This document shows, in pieces, positions 20,052 to 30,714 of a DNA stretch of 64,000 nucleotides. The stretch's first letter is position 1. Each line of letters opens with the position of its first letter. The notes beneath the pieces were generated by a model, which did not search any database, was not told the DNA's origin, and saw only the letters and a list, made by a program, of their open reading frames with translations. Source of the stretch: Pseudomonas prosekii (GTDB lineage Bacteria; Pseudomonadota; Gammaproteobacteria; Pseudomonadales; Pseudomonadaceae); the NCBI RefSeq assembly GCF_900105155.1, contig NZ_LT629762.1, forward strand, positions 3,934,501-3,998,500. Reading direction: 5' to 3'. The position numbers were made by a program, and so were the translations under genes.

Positions 20052-20126
20052 TGTACAGAGCATGGGCCCTGTACAACATGTAGTTCATCATAGATTCAAA
20101 GCTGTACAAGTCAAATTGTTTGTATA
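20052..20126 (-). promoter_or_regulatory. Light-type promoter with two PplR/LitR direct-repeat operators
   Basis: Two copies of the PplR1 consensus are present: TGTACA-N12-TGTACA at 20052-20075 and TATACA-N12-TGTACA at 20103-20126 (minus-strand reading). A good sigma-70 promoter lies among them on the minus strand: TTGACT at 20109-20114, 16-base spacer, TATGAT at 20087-20092. The upstream operator covers the -35 box and spacer, and the second covers roughly +8 to +31, an arrangement suited to repression in the dark. It drives the gene at 20029 and the regulator-phrB operon behind it. Confidence 0.8.
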
Positions 20127-20178
20127 AGTTTTAGCGAAGTGCCTGAGAATTAAGTAGGAGCGGCTGCTGCAGGAAGAC

Positions 20179-21452
<1,274 letters not shown>

Positions 21453-21481
21453 TCAGCGTTCTCGTTCTGACAGGTTGGCCT

Positions 21482-21564
21482 ATTGTTAAGCGCATAGCGT
21501 TGTTAAACACAGAGCTTTGTTAAACACGCAGCGTTGTTAAACATTAGCGTGCTAAACCAAGAGC
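21482..21564. repeat. Five tandem ~17-bp direct repeats
   Basis: Five head-to-tail units with consensus GTTGTTAAACACAGAGC start at 21482, 21499, 21516, 21533 and 21549 (the last two are 16 bases and more diverged). They lie in the 262-base gap between the divergent flavoprotein and yfcH-like genes, upstream of both. The period, close to 1.6 helical turns, and the AT-rich TTGTTAAAC core suggest protein-binding iterons. The binding factor is unknown. Confidence 0.75.
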
Positions 21565-21639
21565 CTGCCCGATACCAAAGATCCCTGCTTATAAAAATAG
21601 ACTAGTGATCCGGGTAAAACGCCACGCGAGGAAGAAGTC

Positions 21640-22542
21640 ATGCGCATATTGCTGACCGGCGGTACTGGTTTGATAGGACGTCAGCTCTGCCGACACTGGG
21701 CGAGCCAAGGGCATCACCTGACGGTCTGGAGTCGTTCACCGGAGAAAGTCGCCGGGATTTGTGGTCCAGAGGTGCGCGGCATTGCCCGTCTCGAAGACTT
21801 CGGGCAAGAACCGCTGGACGCGGTGGTCAACCTGGCCGGCGCGCCGATTGGTGATCGTCTGTGGACACATAAACGCAAGGCGTTGCTCTGGAGCAGTCGC
21901 ATCACCTTGACCGAAACCCTGCTGGCGTGGCTGGAAAGCCGCGAGCAGAAACCCGTGGTGTTGATTTCCGGCTCGGCAGTGGGCTGGTACGGCGATGGCG
22001 GCGAGCGCGAGTTGAGCGAGGATTCGCCGCCGGTCATCGATGATTTCGCCAGTCAGTTGTGCATCGCCTGGGAGGAAACCGCGCAACGCGCCGAAGCCAT
22101 GGGCATTCGCGTGGTGCTGGTGCGCACCGGGTTGGTGGTGTCGGCCGAGGGCGGCTTTTTGTCGCGGCTGTTGCTGCCGTTCAAAATGGGCCTGGGCGGG
22201 CCGATTGGCACCGGCCGGCAGTGGATGCCGTGGATTCATATCAAGGACCAAATCGGCGCGATTGATTTTCTTCTGCAGCGCATCGACGCCAGCGGTCCAT
22301 ATAATGCCTGCGCGCCGCAACCGGTGCGCAATCGCGAGTTTGCCAAGACGCTGGGCAGCGTGCTCCACCGCCCGGCGTTCATGCCGCTGCCGACGCTGGT
22401 GTTGAAGGTCGCGCTGGGCGAAATGTCATTGCTCTTGCTGGGCGGCCAGAAGGCTGTTCCGGCGCGCTTGCTGGAAGCGGGTTACACCTTCCAGTTCACT
22501 GATTTGCGCGCGGCTCTGGACGACGTGTCCAGCCGCCTCTGA
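21640..22542 (+). CDS. yfcH: TIGR01777 epimerase-like protein (YfcH)
   Basis: A 300-residue extended-SDR protein of the YfcH/TIGR01777 family: cofactor loop [10 protein letters not shown] at residues 6-15, [13 protein letters not shown] with the catalytic-type Tyr, and the DUF1731-like C-terminal part ([28 protein letters not shown]). The substrate is unknown. It precedes hemH by 13 bases in an apparent operon, the same order as in P. aeruginosa. Confidence 0.88.
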   Translation: MRILLTGGTGLIGRQLCRHWASQGHHLTVWSRSPEKVAGICGPEVRGIARLEDFGQEPLDAVVNLAGAPIGDRLWTHKRKALLWSSRITLTETLLAWLESREQKPVVLISGSAVGWYGDGGERELSEDSPPVIDDFASQLCIAWEETAQRAEAMGIRVVLVRTGLVVSAEGGFLSRLLLPFKMGLGGPIGTGRQWMPWIHIKDQIGAIDFLLQRIDASGPYNACAPQPVRNREFAKTLGSVLHRPAFMPLPTLVLKVALGEMSLLLLGGQKAVPARLLEAGYTFQFTDLRAALDDVSSRL

Positions 22543-22555
22543 AATAGGACGTTGC

Positions 22556-23581
22556 ATGACCGATCACGCGTTGCTTCTGGTCAACCTGGGCTCACCTGCC
22601 TCCACTTCGGTGGCGGATGTGCGCAGTTACCTCAACCAGTTTTTGATGGACCCGTATGTGATCGACCTGCCGTGGCCGGTGCGGCGCTTGCTGGTGTCGC
22701 TGATCCTGTTCAAACGCCCGGAGCAGTCGGCCCACGCCTACGCCTCGATCTGGTGGGAGGAGGGCTCGCCGCTGGTGGTGCTCAGCCAGCGCCTGCAACA
22801 AGCGATGACCACGCAGTGGACCCAGGGCCCGGTGGAATTGGCGATGCGTTACGGCGAGCCGTCGATCGAGACGAAGTTGCTGCAACTGGTCAAGCAGGGC
22901 CACCGCAAAATCACTCTCGCGCCGCTGTATCCGCAGTTTGCCGACAGCACCGTGACCACGGTGATCGAGGAGGCCAAACGGGTGATCCGCGAGCGCAAAC
23001 TTGATGTGCAGTTGTCGATTCTCCAGCCGTTCTACGATCAGCCGGAATACCTCGATGCGCTGGTCGCCAGCGCCAAGCCTTATCTGGAGCAAAGCTACGA
23101 TCATCTGCTGCTGAGTTTTCACGGTTTGCCGGAACGGCACCTGACCAAACTCGACCCGACGGGCCAGCACTGTTTCAAGAATCAGGACTGCTGCAAGAAC
23201 GCTTCTCCGGCAGTAATGGCGACGTGTTACCGCGCGCAATGCCTGCGCACCGCCGAGCAATTTGCCAAGCGCATGGGGTTGCCGGACGGCAAGTGGTCGG
23301 TGTCGTTTCAGTCGCGTCTGGGCCGAGCGAAATGGATCGAACCCTACACCGAAGCGCGGCTTGATGAGTTGGGCAAAAGCGGCGTGAAGAAGATCCTGGT
23401 GATGTGCCCGGCGTTTGTTGCCGATTGCATCGAGACCCTGGAAGAAATTGGCGATCGCGGTCTGGAACAGTTCCGCGAAGCCGGCGGCGAGGAGTTGGTG
23501 CTGGTGCCGTGCCTCAATGACGACCCGCAATGGGCCAAGGCGTTGAGCGTATTGTGCGAGCGAGCGCCGTTGGCACTCTAA
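22556..23581 (+). CDS. hemH: Ferrochelatase
   Basis: HemH inserts ferrous iron into protoporphyrin IX, the last step of haem synthesis. The 341-residue protein has LVNLGSPAS at the start, the active-site His in [11 protein letters not shown], and the acidic [15 protein letters not shown]. Cysteines cluster in QDCCKNASP. It follows the yfcH-like gene and is closed by a REPIN, with no obvious terminator. Confidence 0.95.
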   Translation: MTDHALLLVNLGSPASTSVADVRSYLNQFLMDPYVIDLPWPVRRLLVSLILFKRPEQSAHAYASIWWEEGSPLVVLSQRLQQAMTTQWTQGPVELAMRYGEPSIETKLLQLVKQGHRKITLAPLYPQFADSTVTTVIEEAKRVIRERKLDVQLSILQPFYDQPEYLDALVASAKPYLEQSYDHLLLSFHGLPERHLTKLDPTGQHCFKNQDCCKNASPAVMATCYRAQCLRTAEQFAKRMGLPDGKWSVSFQSRLGRAKWIEPYTEARLDELGKSGVKKILVMCPAFVADCIETLEEIGDRGLEQFREAGGEELVLVPCLNDDPQWAKALSVLCERAPLAL

Positions 23582-23583
23582 AA

Positions 23584-23680
23584 GCATCGCGAGCAAGCTC
23601 GCTCCCACATTGATCATTGGTGATCACATATTCTGTGTTCACAGAAGATCCACTGTGGGAGCGAGCTTGCTCGCGATGGC
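23584..23680. repeat. REPIN (inverted REP pair)
   Basis: Cores CGCGAGCAAGCTCGCTCCCACA at 23588-23609 and its inverse at 23654-23675 flank a ~44-base AT-richer loop. It begins 2 bases after the hemH stop, between converging hemH and uraA. Confidence 0.9.
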
Positions 23681-23710
23681 TATCTAACTGGCAACAAAGA
23701 CCTTGAGCCC

Positions 23711-24985
23711 TTACAGCAACGGGTCATCCGCCTTCTTGTGCTTCCAGCTGTCATTGCCCGGCAGCAACAGGTTTAGCGCAATCGCCACCACCGCGCACAG
23801 CGCGATGCCTTTGAGGCCGAAGTCGTCCGGACCGGTGCCGGTGCCGACCAGCACACCCCCAATCCCGAACACCAGGGTCACCGAGACAATCACCAGATTG
23901 CGCGCCTCGCCCAGATCGATCTTGTGGCGGATCAGCGTGTTCATGCCCACCGCCGCAATCGAACCGAACAACAGACACAGAATCCCGCCCATCACCGGCA
24001 CCGGAATGCTCTGCAGCAGCGCGCCGAACTTGCCGACGAACGCCAGGCTGATGGCGAAAATCGCCGCCCAGGTCATGATTTTCGGGTTGTAGTTCTTGGT
24101 CAACATCACCGCGCCAGTCACTTCGGCATACGTGGTGTTAGGCGGGCCGCCAAACAGACCCGCCGCCGTCGTCGCAATGCCATCGCCCAGCAACGTGCGG
24201 TGCAGACCGGGTTTCTTCAGGTAATCGCGACCGGTCACGCTACCCACGGCAATCACCCCGCCGATGTGCTCGATGGCCGGGGCCAGCGCCACCGGGACGA
24301 TAAACAGAATCGCCTGCCAGTTGAACTCCGGCGCGGTGAAGTGCGGAATCGCAAACCAAGGCGCGGCGGCAATCTTCGCCGTATCGACCACGCCGAAATA
24401 GAACGCCATGGCAAAACCGACCAGTACGCCGGAGATGATCGGCACCAGGCGAAAAATCCCTTTGCCGAACACCGCGACAATCAGCGTGGTCAGCAGCGCC
24501 GGCATCGAGATCAGCATCGCAGTCTGATAGTGAATCAGCTCCGAGCCGTCGCCAGCCTTGCCCATCGCCATGTTGGCGGCAATCGGCGCCATGGCCAGGC
24601 CGATGGAGATGATCACCGGACCAATCACCACCGGTGGCAGCAGCCGATCAATGAAACCGGTGCCTTTGATCTTCACCGCGAGGCCGAGGAAGGTGTAGAC
24701 GAAACCGGCCGCCATTACCCCGCCCATGGTCGCTGCGAGGCCGAACTGGCCCTTGGCGAGAATGATCGGGGTGATGAAGGCAAAGCTCGACGCCAGGAAC
24801 ACCGGCACCTGACGCCCGGTGACGATCTGGAACAGGATCGTCCCCAGACCAGCGGTGAACAGCGCCACGTTCGGGTCGAGGCCGGTAATCAGTGGCATCA
24901 ACACCAGGGCGCCGAACGCCACGAACAGCATCTGGGCGCCGGACAGCACCGTGCGCCAGAGCGGATCGTTGAACTCTTCCTGCAT
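23711..24985 (-). CDS. uraA: Uracil permease, NCS2 family
   Basis: A 424-residue inner-membrane nucleobase transporter with about 14 hydrophobic segments. The family signature is visible in GLFGGPPNTTYAEVTG, and Glu in APAIEHIGGV fits the substrate-binding Glu. It probably imports uracil with protons. The ATG at 24985 is 1 base after the upp stop, with the ribosome site GGAC within the end of upp, so transport and salvage are coupled. Confidence 0.93.
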   Translation of the reverse strand: MQEEFNDPLWRTVLSGAQMLFVAFGALVLMPLITGLDPNVALFTAGLGTILFQIVTGRQVPVFLASSFAFITPIILAKGQFGLAATMGGVMAAGFVYTFLGLAVKIKGTGFIDRLLPPVVIGPVIISIGLAMAPIAANMAMGKAGDGSELIHYQTAMLISMPALLTTLIVAVFGKGIFRLVPIISGVLVGFAMAFYFGVVDTAKIAAAPWFAIPHFTAPEFNWQAILFIVPVALAPAIEHIGGVIAVGSVTGRDYLKKPGLHRTLLGDGIATTAAGLFGGPPNTTYAEVTGAVMLTKNYNPKIMTWAAIFAISLAFVGKFGALLQSIPVPVMGGILCLLFGSIAAVGMNTLIRHKIDLGEARNLVIVSVTLVFGIGGVLVGTGTGPDDFGLKGIALCAVVAIALNLLLPGNDSWKHKKADDPLL

Positions 24986-24987
24986 GC

Positions 24988-25626
24988 TCAAGCGTCCTTC
25001 TGCTTGGTGCCGAAGATCTTGTCGCCGGCATCGCCCAGGCCCGGGATGATGTAGCCGTGCTCATTGAGTTTTTCATCAATGGAGGCGGTGTAGATGATCA
25101 CGTCCGGGTGCGCCTTCTCGACGGCGGCGATGCCTTCGGGGGCCGCGACCAGGACCATCGCGCGGATGTCACGGCAACCGGCTTTTTTCAGCAGGTCGAT
25201 AGTGGCGACCATCGAACTGCCGGTGGCGAGCATCGGGTCGATGATCATGGCCAGGCGTTCGTTGATTTCCGGCACCAGTTTTTCCAGATAGGTGTGCGCC
25301 TGCAGTGTTTCTTCATTGCGGGCCACGCCGACGGCGCTGACTTTGGCGCCCGGTATCAGGCTCAGCACGCCTTCGAGCATGCCGATACCGGCGCGCAGGA
25401 TCGGCACCACGGTAATCTTCTTGCCGGCGATTTTCTCGACCGACACAGTGCCGCACCAACCTTCGATGTCGTAGGTTTCGAGCGGCAAATCTTTGGTAGC
25501 TTCATAGGTCAGCAGGGCACCGACTTCCTGAGCGAGCTCACGGAAATTCTTCGTGCTAATGTCTGCGCGGCGCATAAGGCCAAGTTTATGACGGATCAGC
25601 GGATGGCGGATCTCTTGGATGGGCAT
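24988..25626 (-). CDS. upp: Uracil phosphoribosyltransferase
   Basis: Upp makes UMP from uracil and PRPP. The 212-residue protein carries the PRPP loop [12 protein letters not shown] and the C-terminal uracil-binding [16 protein letters not shown]. It is the first gene of the upp-uraA salvage operon and is divergent from the hpt-like gene across a 165-base gap. Confidence 0.97.
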   Translation of the reverse strand: MPIQEIRHPLIRHKLGLMRRADISTKNFRELAQEVGALLTYEATKDLPLETYDIEGWCGTVSVEKIAGKKITVVPILRAGIGMLEGVLSLIPGAKVSAVGVARNEETLQAHTYLEKLVPEINERLAMIIDPMLATGSSMVATIDLLKKAGCRDIRAMVLVAAPEGIAAVEKAHPDVIIYTASIDEKLNEHGYIIPGLGDAGDKIFGTKQKDA

Positions 25627-25791
25627 GGGGAAAGGCTCCGGCGGCGGGCAAAAAAACCGGCCTAGATTAATCTATCCGAGGGTGTTGTCCTATAGACATA
25701 CAGTACGTTAGTCCACAAACGCTTGATTCGGCCTCGCTGGATGCGTACCTTTGCCCGCTTTTCCTGCATAAGCCACCCCTTGGAGAGCGCC

Positions 25792-26349
25792 ATGTCCGCT
25801 GATCTCGAGCATATCCGTCAAATCATGCGAGAGGCTGACTGCCTGTACACCGAAGCTGAAGTCGAGGCGGCTATCGCCCGCGTCGGTGCACACATCAACG
25901 AACAACTGGCTGACACTAACCCGGTGGTTTTCTGTGTGATGAACGGCGGGCTGATTTTCGCCGGCAAGTTGCTCACCCATCTGCACTTCCCGCTGGAAGC
26001 GTCTTACCTGCACGCTACCCGCTATCGCAACGAAACCAGCGGCGGCGACCTGTTCTGGAAAGCCAAGCCTGAAGTGTCGTTCCTCGATCGCGACGTGCTG
26101 ATCATCGACGACATCCTCGACGAAGGTCACACCCTCGGCGCGATTATCGACTACTGCAAACACGCCGGCGCCCGCGCTGTGCACACTGCCGTGCTGATCG
26201 ACAAGGACCACGACCGCAAAGCGCGTCCGGACCTCAAAGCCGATTTCGTCGGCCTGCCATGCATCGACCGCTACATCTTCGGCTACGGCATGGATTACAA
26301 AGGTTACTGGCGTAACGCCAATGGCATTTTTGCCGTTAAAGGAATGTAA
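25792..26349 (+). CDS. hpt: Hypoxanthine-guanine phosphoribosyltransferase
   Basis: A 185-residue type I PRTase. The PRPP-binding motif is VLIIDDILDEGHTL and the N-terminal dipeptide loop appears in FCVMNGGLIFAGKL. It is the hypoxanthine-guanine salvage enzyme found beside upp in Pseudomonas. The open frame starts 23 codons earlier, but the ATG at 25792 has GGAG 6 bases upstream and gives the family N-terminus. Confidence 0.92.
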   Translation: MSADLEHIRQIMREADCLYTEAEVEAAIARVGAHINEQLADTNPVVFCVMNGGLIFAGKLLTHLHFPLEASYLHATRYRNETSGGDLFWKAKPEVSFLDRDVLIIDDILDEGHTLGAIIDYCKHAGARAVHTAVLIDKDHDRKARPDLKADFVGLPCIDRYIFGYGMDYKGYWRNANGIFAVKGM

Positions 26350-26352
26350 GCA

Positions 26353-26826
26353 ATGACCACGCCGAGCTTTCTTGATCAAACCCTGTTCGCGGAATTGGCC
26401 GAGAAGGCTGCGGCTAATCCTCGTGGGCGCCAGCATCACAACTTCCATCAAATGGAAGACGCCTGCCACCGCATGGCGGTGGGCTTGCAGCCGAGCACTT
26501 ACATTCCGCCGCATCGACACTTGGGCGACAACAAGGCTGAAACCCTGTTGGTGCTCAAGGGCCGCCTCGGGTTGTTGATTTTTGACGAGTCGGGCGCAGT
26601 GCTGCGCAAGCAAGTTCTGCAGGCGGGCGGCGACTGTGTCGGCGTCGATCTGCCGACCGGGGTGTTCCACGGTCTGGTGGTGCTGGAAGCCGACAGTTTG
26701 ATGTTCGAGTGCAAGGCCGGCCCTTATCGCCCGGTCGGCGAGGGTGAGCTTGCCCACTGGGCGCCGCGTGAAGGCGAGCCGGGTGTCGCCGAATACCAGG
26801 CGTGGATGCACGCGCAGTTTGATTGA
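26353..26826 (+). CDS. WbuC-family cupin protein
   Basis: A 157-residue cupin of the WbuC family. The metal-binding box is PPHRHLGDNKAETLLVLKG (two His, one Glu) and the second cupin motif contains PTGVFHGLVV. Its substrate is unknown; homologues occur in O-antigen clusters but this one is 3 bases after hpt, so its role may differ. Confidence 0.85.
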   Translation: MTTPSFLDQTLFAELAEKAAANPRGRQHHNFHQMEDACHRMAVGLQPSTYIPPHRHLGDNKAETLLVLKGRLGLLIFDESGAVLRKQVLQAGGDCVGVDLPTGVFHGLVVLEADSLMFECKAGPYRPVGEGELAHWAPREGEPGVAEYQAWMHAQFD

Positions 26827-26851
26827 TCGGTAATCTCTGTAATTAATCTTC

Positions 26852-26942
26852 TGTAGGAGCGAGGCTTGCCCGCGAAAGCGCTGTGTCAGCCGACAAATAT
26901 GTTGGATGTGCCGGCCTCTTCGCGGGCAAGCCTCGCTCCTAC
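26852..26942. repeat. REPIN (inverted REP pair)
   Basis: GTAGGAGCGAGGCTTGCCCG at 26853-26872 and its complement at 26921-26942 flank a ~40-base loop. It fills most of the 182-base gap between the wbuC-like gene and the gene at 27009. Confidence 0.9.
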
Positions 26943-27008
26943 GGGGATCGGGGTTTGCCCATTCTTTTGCCATGTTAGAGTGCTCGGCCCCGTCCCCCGG
27001 AGCCTGTC

Positions 27009-27494
27009 ATGAGCCTTTTGACCCGCTGCTGCGCCGTCCTGTTACTGTCCGCAAGCCTGCCGCTGGCCGCCGCGCCGGCGCCGATGCACGCGCAGTTTCT
27101 GCCGCCGGACGACTTGACCCTGCGCGACGCCGAGCCTGAGCAGCAACAACTGTTGCAGGTCACCGACTATTCGGTAGTGGTCGGCAGCCAGCGTCAATCC
27201 TCGCAACAGCCGATCCCGGTGACGTCGCCATTGCTGATCCGCCTCAAGGGCAAATCCCTGAACAAAGGCGCGACCATCAACCAGGTGCTGGTCAATTTTG
27301 ATGGCGAAAGCAAAAGCCTGAAAAAGCCGATCTACGACGAAAAAAGCAAAACCCTGACGATGTATTACCCGCTGGCGCAATACCGCGTGGTGATTGACCT
27401 GCTGCGCAACGACACGGTGTATTGCCAGTTCCTCAGCTACGCCAATGGCCATGTCTGGGCCGATCTGCACACCGGCAGTGTGCGTCCGCGTTGA
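27009..27494 (+). CDS. Secreted protein of unknown function
   Basis: A 161-residue protein with a signal peptide (hydrophobic residues 7-22, cleavage likely after LPLAAAPA). No catalytic motif is recognised. The mature part is a predicted beta-rich domain with a basic stretch (SLNKGATINQV, ESKSLKKPIYDEKSKTL) and a single Cys in VYCQFLSY. The start has CGGAG upstream. Followed by the small gene at 27558 and probably co-transcribed. Confidence 0.75.
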   Translation: MSLLTRCCAVLLLSASLPLAAAPAPMHAQFLPPDDLTLRDAEPEQQQLLQVTDYSVVVGSQRQSSQQPIPVTSPLLIRLKGKSLNKGATINQVLVNFDGESKSLKKPIYDEKSKTLTMYYPLAQYRVVIDLLRNDTVYCQFLSYANGHVWADLHTGSVRPR

Positions 27495-27557
27495 GCCCGG
27501 CGGCCAGTGAGGGGTAAACTGCCCGCCCCGTGAAATGTCTGCGAGCTGGAGTCGGCA

Positions 27558-27845
27558 ATGCGTAAAGATAAGAAGCAAGTGATTGGTGACGAGATCGGCG
27601 ATGAGCAGATCAAACTGTTCCTCGATTTTGAACCGGTCGACGCCACTTCACCGTCGCTGCACAAACTGATCAAAGCCTACCGCGGTCTGCGCATCGACGA
27701 TTTCGAGCGCTTCCTGACGTTTTTCGTCGAGGCCGGTTTTGACCTGGACGGCAAGGATGAGCACGGCAATGACTTCGTCGCGGTGATCAAGGACCAGCGC
27801 AATGCGGCCGAGTACATCGAGCTGATCGCCAAGGCGCGCGGCTAA
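27558..27845 (+). CDS. PA4642 family small protein
   Basis: A 95-residue acidic cytoplasmic protein that matches the conserved Pseudomonas family known as PA4642: starts MRKDKKQVIGDEIGDEQIK and contains LHKLIKAYRGLRI and FVEAGFDLDGKD. It may be related in its C-terminal half to ankyrin-like segments, but no function is assigned. It converges on mqo, as in P. aeruginosa. Confidence 0.8.
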   Translation: MRKDKKQVIGDEIGDEQIKLFLDFEPVDATSPSLHKLIKAYRGLRIDDFERFLTFFVEAGFDLDGKDEHGNDFVAVIKDQRNAAEYIELIAKARG

Positions 27846-27899
27846 GATCAAAAGATCGCAGCCTCGTTTCACTCGACAGCTCCTACAGGTGCACGCGTT

Positions 27900-27967
27900 G
27901 TAGGAGCAAAGCTTGCTCGCGATAGCGCTCTGAAGGACGCCATCGCGGGCAAGCCATGCTCCTACAG
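27900..27967. repeat. REPIN (short loop)
   Basis: GTAGGAGCAAAGCTTGCTCGCG at 27900-27921 is inverted at 27942-27966 around a ~20-base loop. It lies just before the mqo terminator. Confidence 0.85.
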
Positions 27968-27979
27968 GTAGGCGCATAA

Positions 27980-28018
27980 AAAAAACGCCCCGCTCTCAAC
28001 CAGAGCGGGGCGTTTTTT
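27980..28018. terminator. Bidirectional terminator between PA4642-like gene and mqo
   Basis: A 17-bp stem (27980-27996 with 28002-28018, loop CAACC) with A6 on one side and T6 on the other, functional for both convergent transcripts. Confidence 0.93.
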
Positions 28019-28029
28019 GTGGAGCCGAA

Positions 28030-29538
28030 TCAAGCGTAGCTTTCGGTCTCGGTACTGGCTTCAACCAGTTCCAGCGCGACGTTGTTGTGCGCGTTGATCT
28101 TGTGATACAGCGCTGCGTCGCTTTCCAGGACTTTTTCACGGGCCGGGAAGATTTCCGCCAGTTTCGCCGCCCATTCACCGGACGCCTTGTTCGGGAAGCA
28201 CTTCTCGATCAGCTCAAGCATGATCGAAACCGTCACCGAAGCGCCTGGCGAAGCGCCGAGCAGTGCTGCCAGAGAACCATCCTTGGCCGCCACCAGTTCG
28301 GTACCAAACTGCAGAACGCCACCCTTTTTCGGGTCCTTCTTGATGATCTGCACCCGTTGGCCGGCCACTTCCAGGCGCCAGTCTTCAGCCTTCGCTTGCG
28401 GGTAGAAACGACGCAGCGATTCCAGGCGTTGCTCCATCGACTGCATCACTTCGCTGACCAGGTACTTGGTCAGGTCCATGTTGTTTTTCGCCACGGCCAG
28501 CATCGGGCCGATGTTGCCGGCGCGCACCGACAGCGGCAGGTCCATGAAGGAGCCGTGCTTGAGGAACTTGGTGGTGAAACCGGCGTATGGCCCGAACAGC
28601 AGCGACTTCTTGCCATCGACCACTCGGGTGTCCAGGTGCGGCACCGACATCGGTGGCGAACCGACCGCTGCCTGGCTGTACACCTTGGCCTGGTGATGCT
28701 TGACCACTTCCGGGTTATCGCAACGCAGCCACTGGCCGCTGATCGGGAAGCCGCCGAAGCCTTTGCTTTCTTCGATGCCCGACGCCTGCAACAGCGGCAA
28801 TGCCGCGCCGCCCGCGCCGAGGAAAACGAACTTGGCGTCGACTTCACGGCTGTTGCCGCTGTTGACGTCCTTGATGCTGACGGTCCAGCCGTTGGCGTTA
28901 CGTTTCAGGCCGGTGACGCGCTTGCAGTACTTGACCTGCGCATCGGGTGCGCTGGTCAGGTGCTTGAGCAATTGATTGGTCAGCGCGCCGAAATTGACGT
29001 CGGTGCCGTTCATCACGCGGGTCGCGGCGAGGACTTCGTCGGCCGGACGGCCCGGCATCATCAGCGGCATCCACTCGGCCATTTTGGCTTTGTCTTCGGT
29101 GTATTCCATGTCAGCGAAAGCGTGGTGCTTGCTCAGCACCTCAAAGCGCGACTTGAGGAAAGACACACCGCTGTCGCCCTGCACGAAGCTGAGGTGCGGC
29201 ACCGGGCTGATGAACGATTTGCACGAGCCGAACGTGCCTTTTTTGGTCAGGTACGACCAAAACTGTTTCGACACCTCGAACTGCGTATTGATGTGCACGG
29301 CTTTCTTGATGTCGACGGAGCCGTCGGCGGCCTGCGGCGTGTAGTTCAACTCACACAGCCCGGCGTGACCGGTACCGGCGTTGTTCCACGGGTTGGAACT
29401 CTCCGCAGCACCGGAATCCATCAGCTCGACGACTTCCAGCTTGATCGCGGGGTCGAGCTCTTTGAGCAGTACAGCGAGGGTGGCACTCATGATGCCGGCC
29501 CCAACGAGTACTACGTCGACTGCTTCGTTATGCGCCAT
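28030..29538 (-). CDS. mqo: Malate:quinone oxidoreductase
   Basis: A membrane-associated FAD enzyme that oxidises malate to oxaloacetate and passes electrons to quinone. The 502-residue protein has the FAD loop [10 protein letters not shown] at 12-21 and the family segments [12 protein letters not shown] and [18 protein letters not shown] [10 protein letters not shown]. It is monocistronic, ended by the bidirectional terminator, and read away from a long non-coding leader. Confidence 0.95.
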   Translation of the reverse strand: MAHNEAVDVVLVGAGIMSATLAVLLKELDPAIKLEVVELMDSGAAESSNPWNNAGTGHAGLCELNYTPQAADGSVDIKKAVHINTQFEVSKQFWSYLTKKGTFGSCKSFISPVPHLSFVQGDSGVSFLKSRFEVLSKHHAFADMEYTEDKAKMAEWMPLMMPGRPADEVLAATRVMNGTDVNFGALTNQLLKHLTSAPDAQVKYCKRVTGLKRNANGWTVSIKDVNSGNSREVDAKFVFLGAGGAALPLLQASGIEESKGFGGFPISGQWLRCDNPEVVKHHQAKVYSQAAVGSPPMSVPHLDTRVVDGKKSLLFGPYAGFTTKFLKHGSFMDLPLSVRAGNIGPMLAVAKNNMDLTKYLVSEVMQSMEQRLESLRRFYPQAKAEDWRLEVAGQRVQIIKKDPKKGGVLQFGTELVAAKDGSLAALLGASPGASVTVSIMLELIEKCFPNKASGEWAAKLAEIFPAREKVLESDAALYHKINAHNNVALELVEASTETESYA

Positions 29539-30275
29539 TTAACGCGTCTCCAAAATCTGCAGCACCAAATTGTCGGCATAGCTGCCAGGCGTGCCGGGGC
29601 GTGTCATGTGTGCCCCAGGTACTCATGGCCAGAATCGCCATGTCCGAATCTTCGCAATTTTTCGCAACTTCGACGGACGCTACCGGCCGGGTCAATGAGG
29701 TCTATGAACTCACTTCAACGCGCGACTGGCAATTCGACTTATGGTCGAGACATCCGTTTGTGCAACCAAATCCGTAGCGGACAGGCTTCAGGCTCCGGTA
29801 TTCGAGGCGTACCCGGTCCTGTGTCGTTGGGCTGTTTCAGACGCTAATGGTGCATGTTCAGACGCAAAACTATTCATTTGCTCGCCACACTCTTGTGAAG
29901 TTGTGAAAACCCGTTTTTTTCACGCTCTTTTGAAGACGTGAACCTCAAAAAGGGCTGTCCCAGCCTGGCACCGTGCCCGGATGGATTGCCGCCATGAAGT
30001 ACATGACAGGCAAAACGGGCAAACAGCTCAGTGACCGAGCGTAATGACAGCTCTGCAGATGCGCGAAAAGTGGGGGTTTTGCTCAGGGAACAGCAAGCAC
30101 GCCAGCTTCACTCGATCTGTGTGGGCGGCTCTCTGTGGGCGATTCGGGGGGCCAATGCCTGGGCATTGACGATGCTGCGAGGCCCGATCAGGAGACGTCC
30201 TTATAATCGGGGGGAGATTGTATCTAAGAAACGCAGGGAAATGGTCGCGATTAATGACTTTTATTAGGCGTCCGG
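29539..30275. other. 737-base gap without a supported gene
   Basis: This stretch upstream of mqo has no convincing protein gene. A 78-codon open frame at 30031-30267 lacks a ribosome site and a recognisable product. A TATAAT sits at 30203-30208 and a T7 run follows CCCG at about 29911-29918, near a small TTCACG/CGTGAA inverted repeat. A promoter and leader for mqo must lie here, and an unannotated small RNA is possible, but nothing can be called. Confidence 0.5.
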
Positions 30276-30509
30276 TCAGATGGACAACAATGCGTGCACC
30301 CGTGAACGAGGCTGACGCTGGCGCACACGGGCGCTTGGGGGCAGGGGATGGTGTAACCAGTTGAGGCGGATTTCTTCGATTTCGACCCAGCCATCGCCCA
30401 TCGGCTGCAGGCTGCATTGCTTGAATGCCTGGCAATGACCGTTGCGATCGAGCAGGGCAAAGCTGCGGTGCAGCGGGCGTGGCGCGAACAGCGAGATCAG
30501 ATAACGCAT
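30276..30509 (-). CDS. Small protein of unknown function
   Basis: A 77-residue protein starting MRYLISLFAPRPLHRSFALLD, with a WVEIEEIRLNWLHHP segment that looks like a real beta/loop domain, and a basic C-terminus. It looks like a conserved Pseudomonas small protein, from memory only. The ATG at 30509 has a weak AGGT 9 bases upstream. No domain is recognised. Confidence 0.6.
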   Translation of the reverse strand: MRYLISLFAPRPLHRSFALLDRNGHCQAFKQCSLQPMGDGWVEIEEIRLNWLHHPLPPSARVRQRQPRSRVHALLSI

Positions 30510-30714
30510 GGCGAAGTACCTTGTGGGGTGACTGCTGTGAAGGTTGCCAGTGCGCGATGACGTCAGCGTGTATGGGCGGTGACAGATGTGTGACAGGAAC
30601 CGCTTTGCGCAGGGTTGGTCAGAGTTTGGGTTATTCGTTGAAGTCCCCTAGTTCGCTGCAGTGGCCCACCGCTATACTGCGGGCCTGTTTGTGCCTGATT
30701 CTGGAGAGAAGAGC

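Noticed and set aside
21482..21564. Possible CRISPR array
   Set aside because: Units are only 17 bases, contiguous, and have no spacers; no cas genes are present.
30031..30267. 78-codon frame upstream of mqo
   Set aside because: No plausible start signal and no recognisable protein features. Left unannotated but the gap is described.
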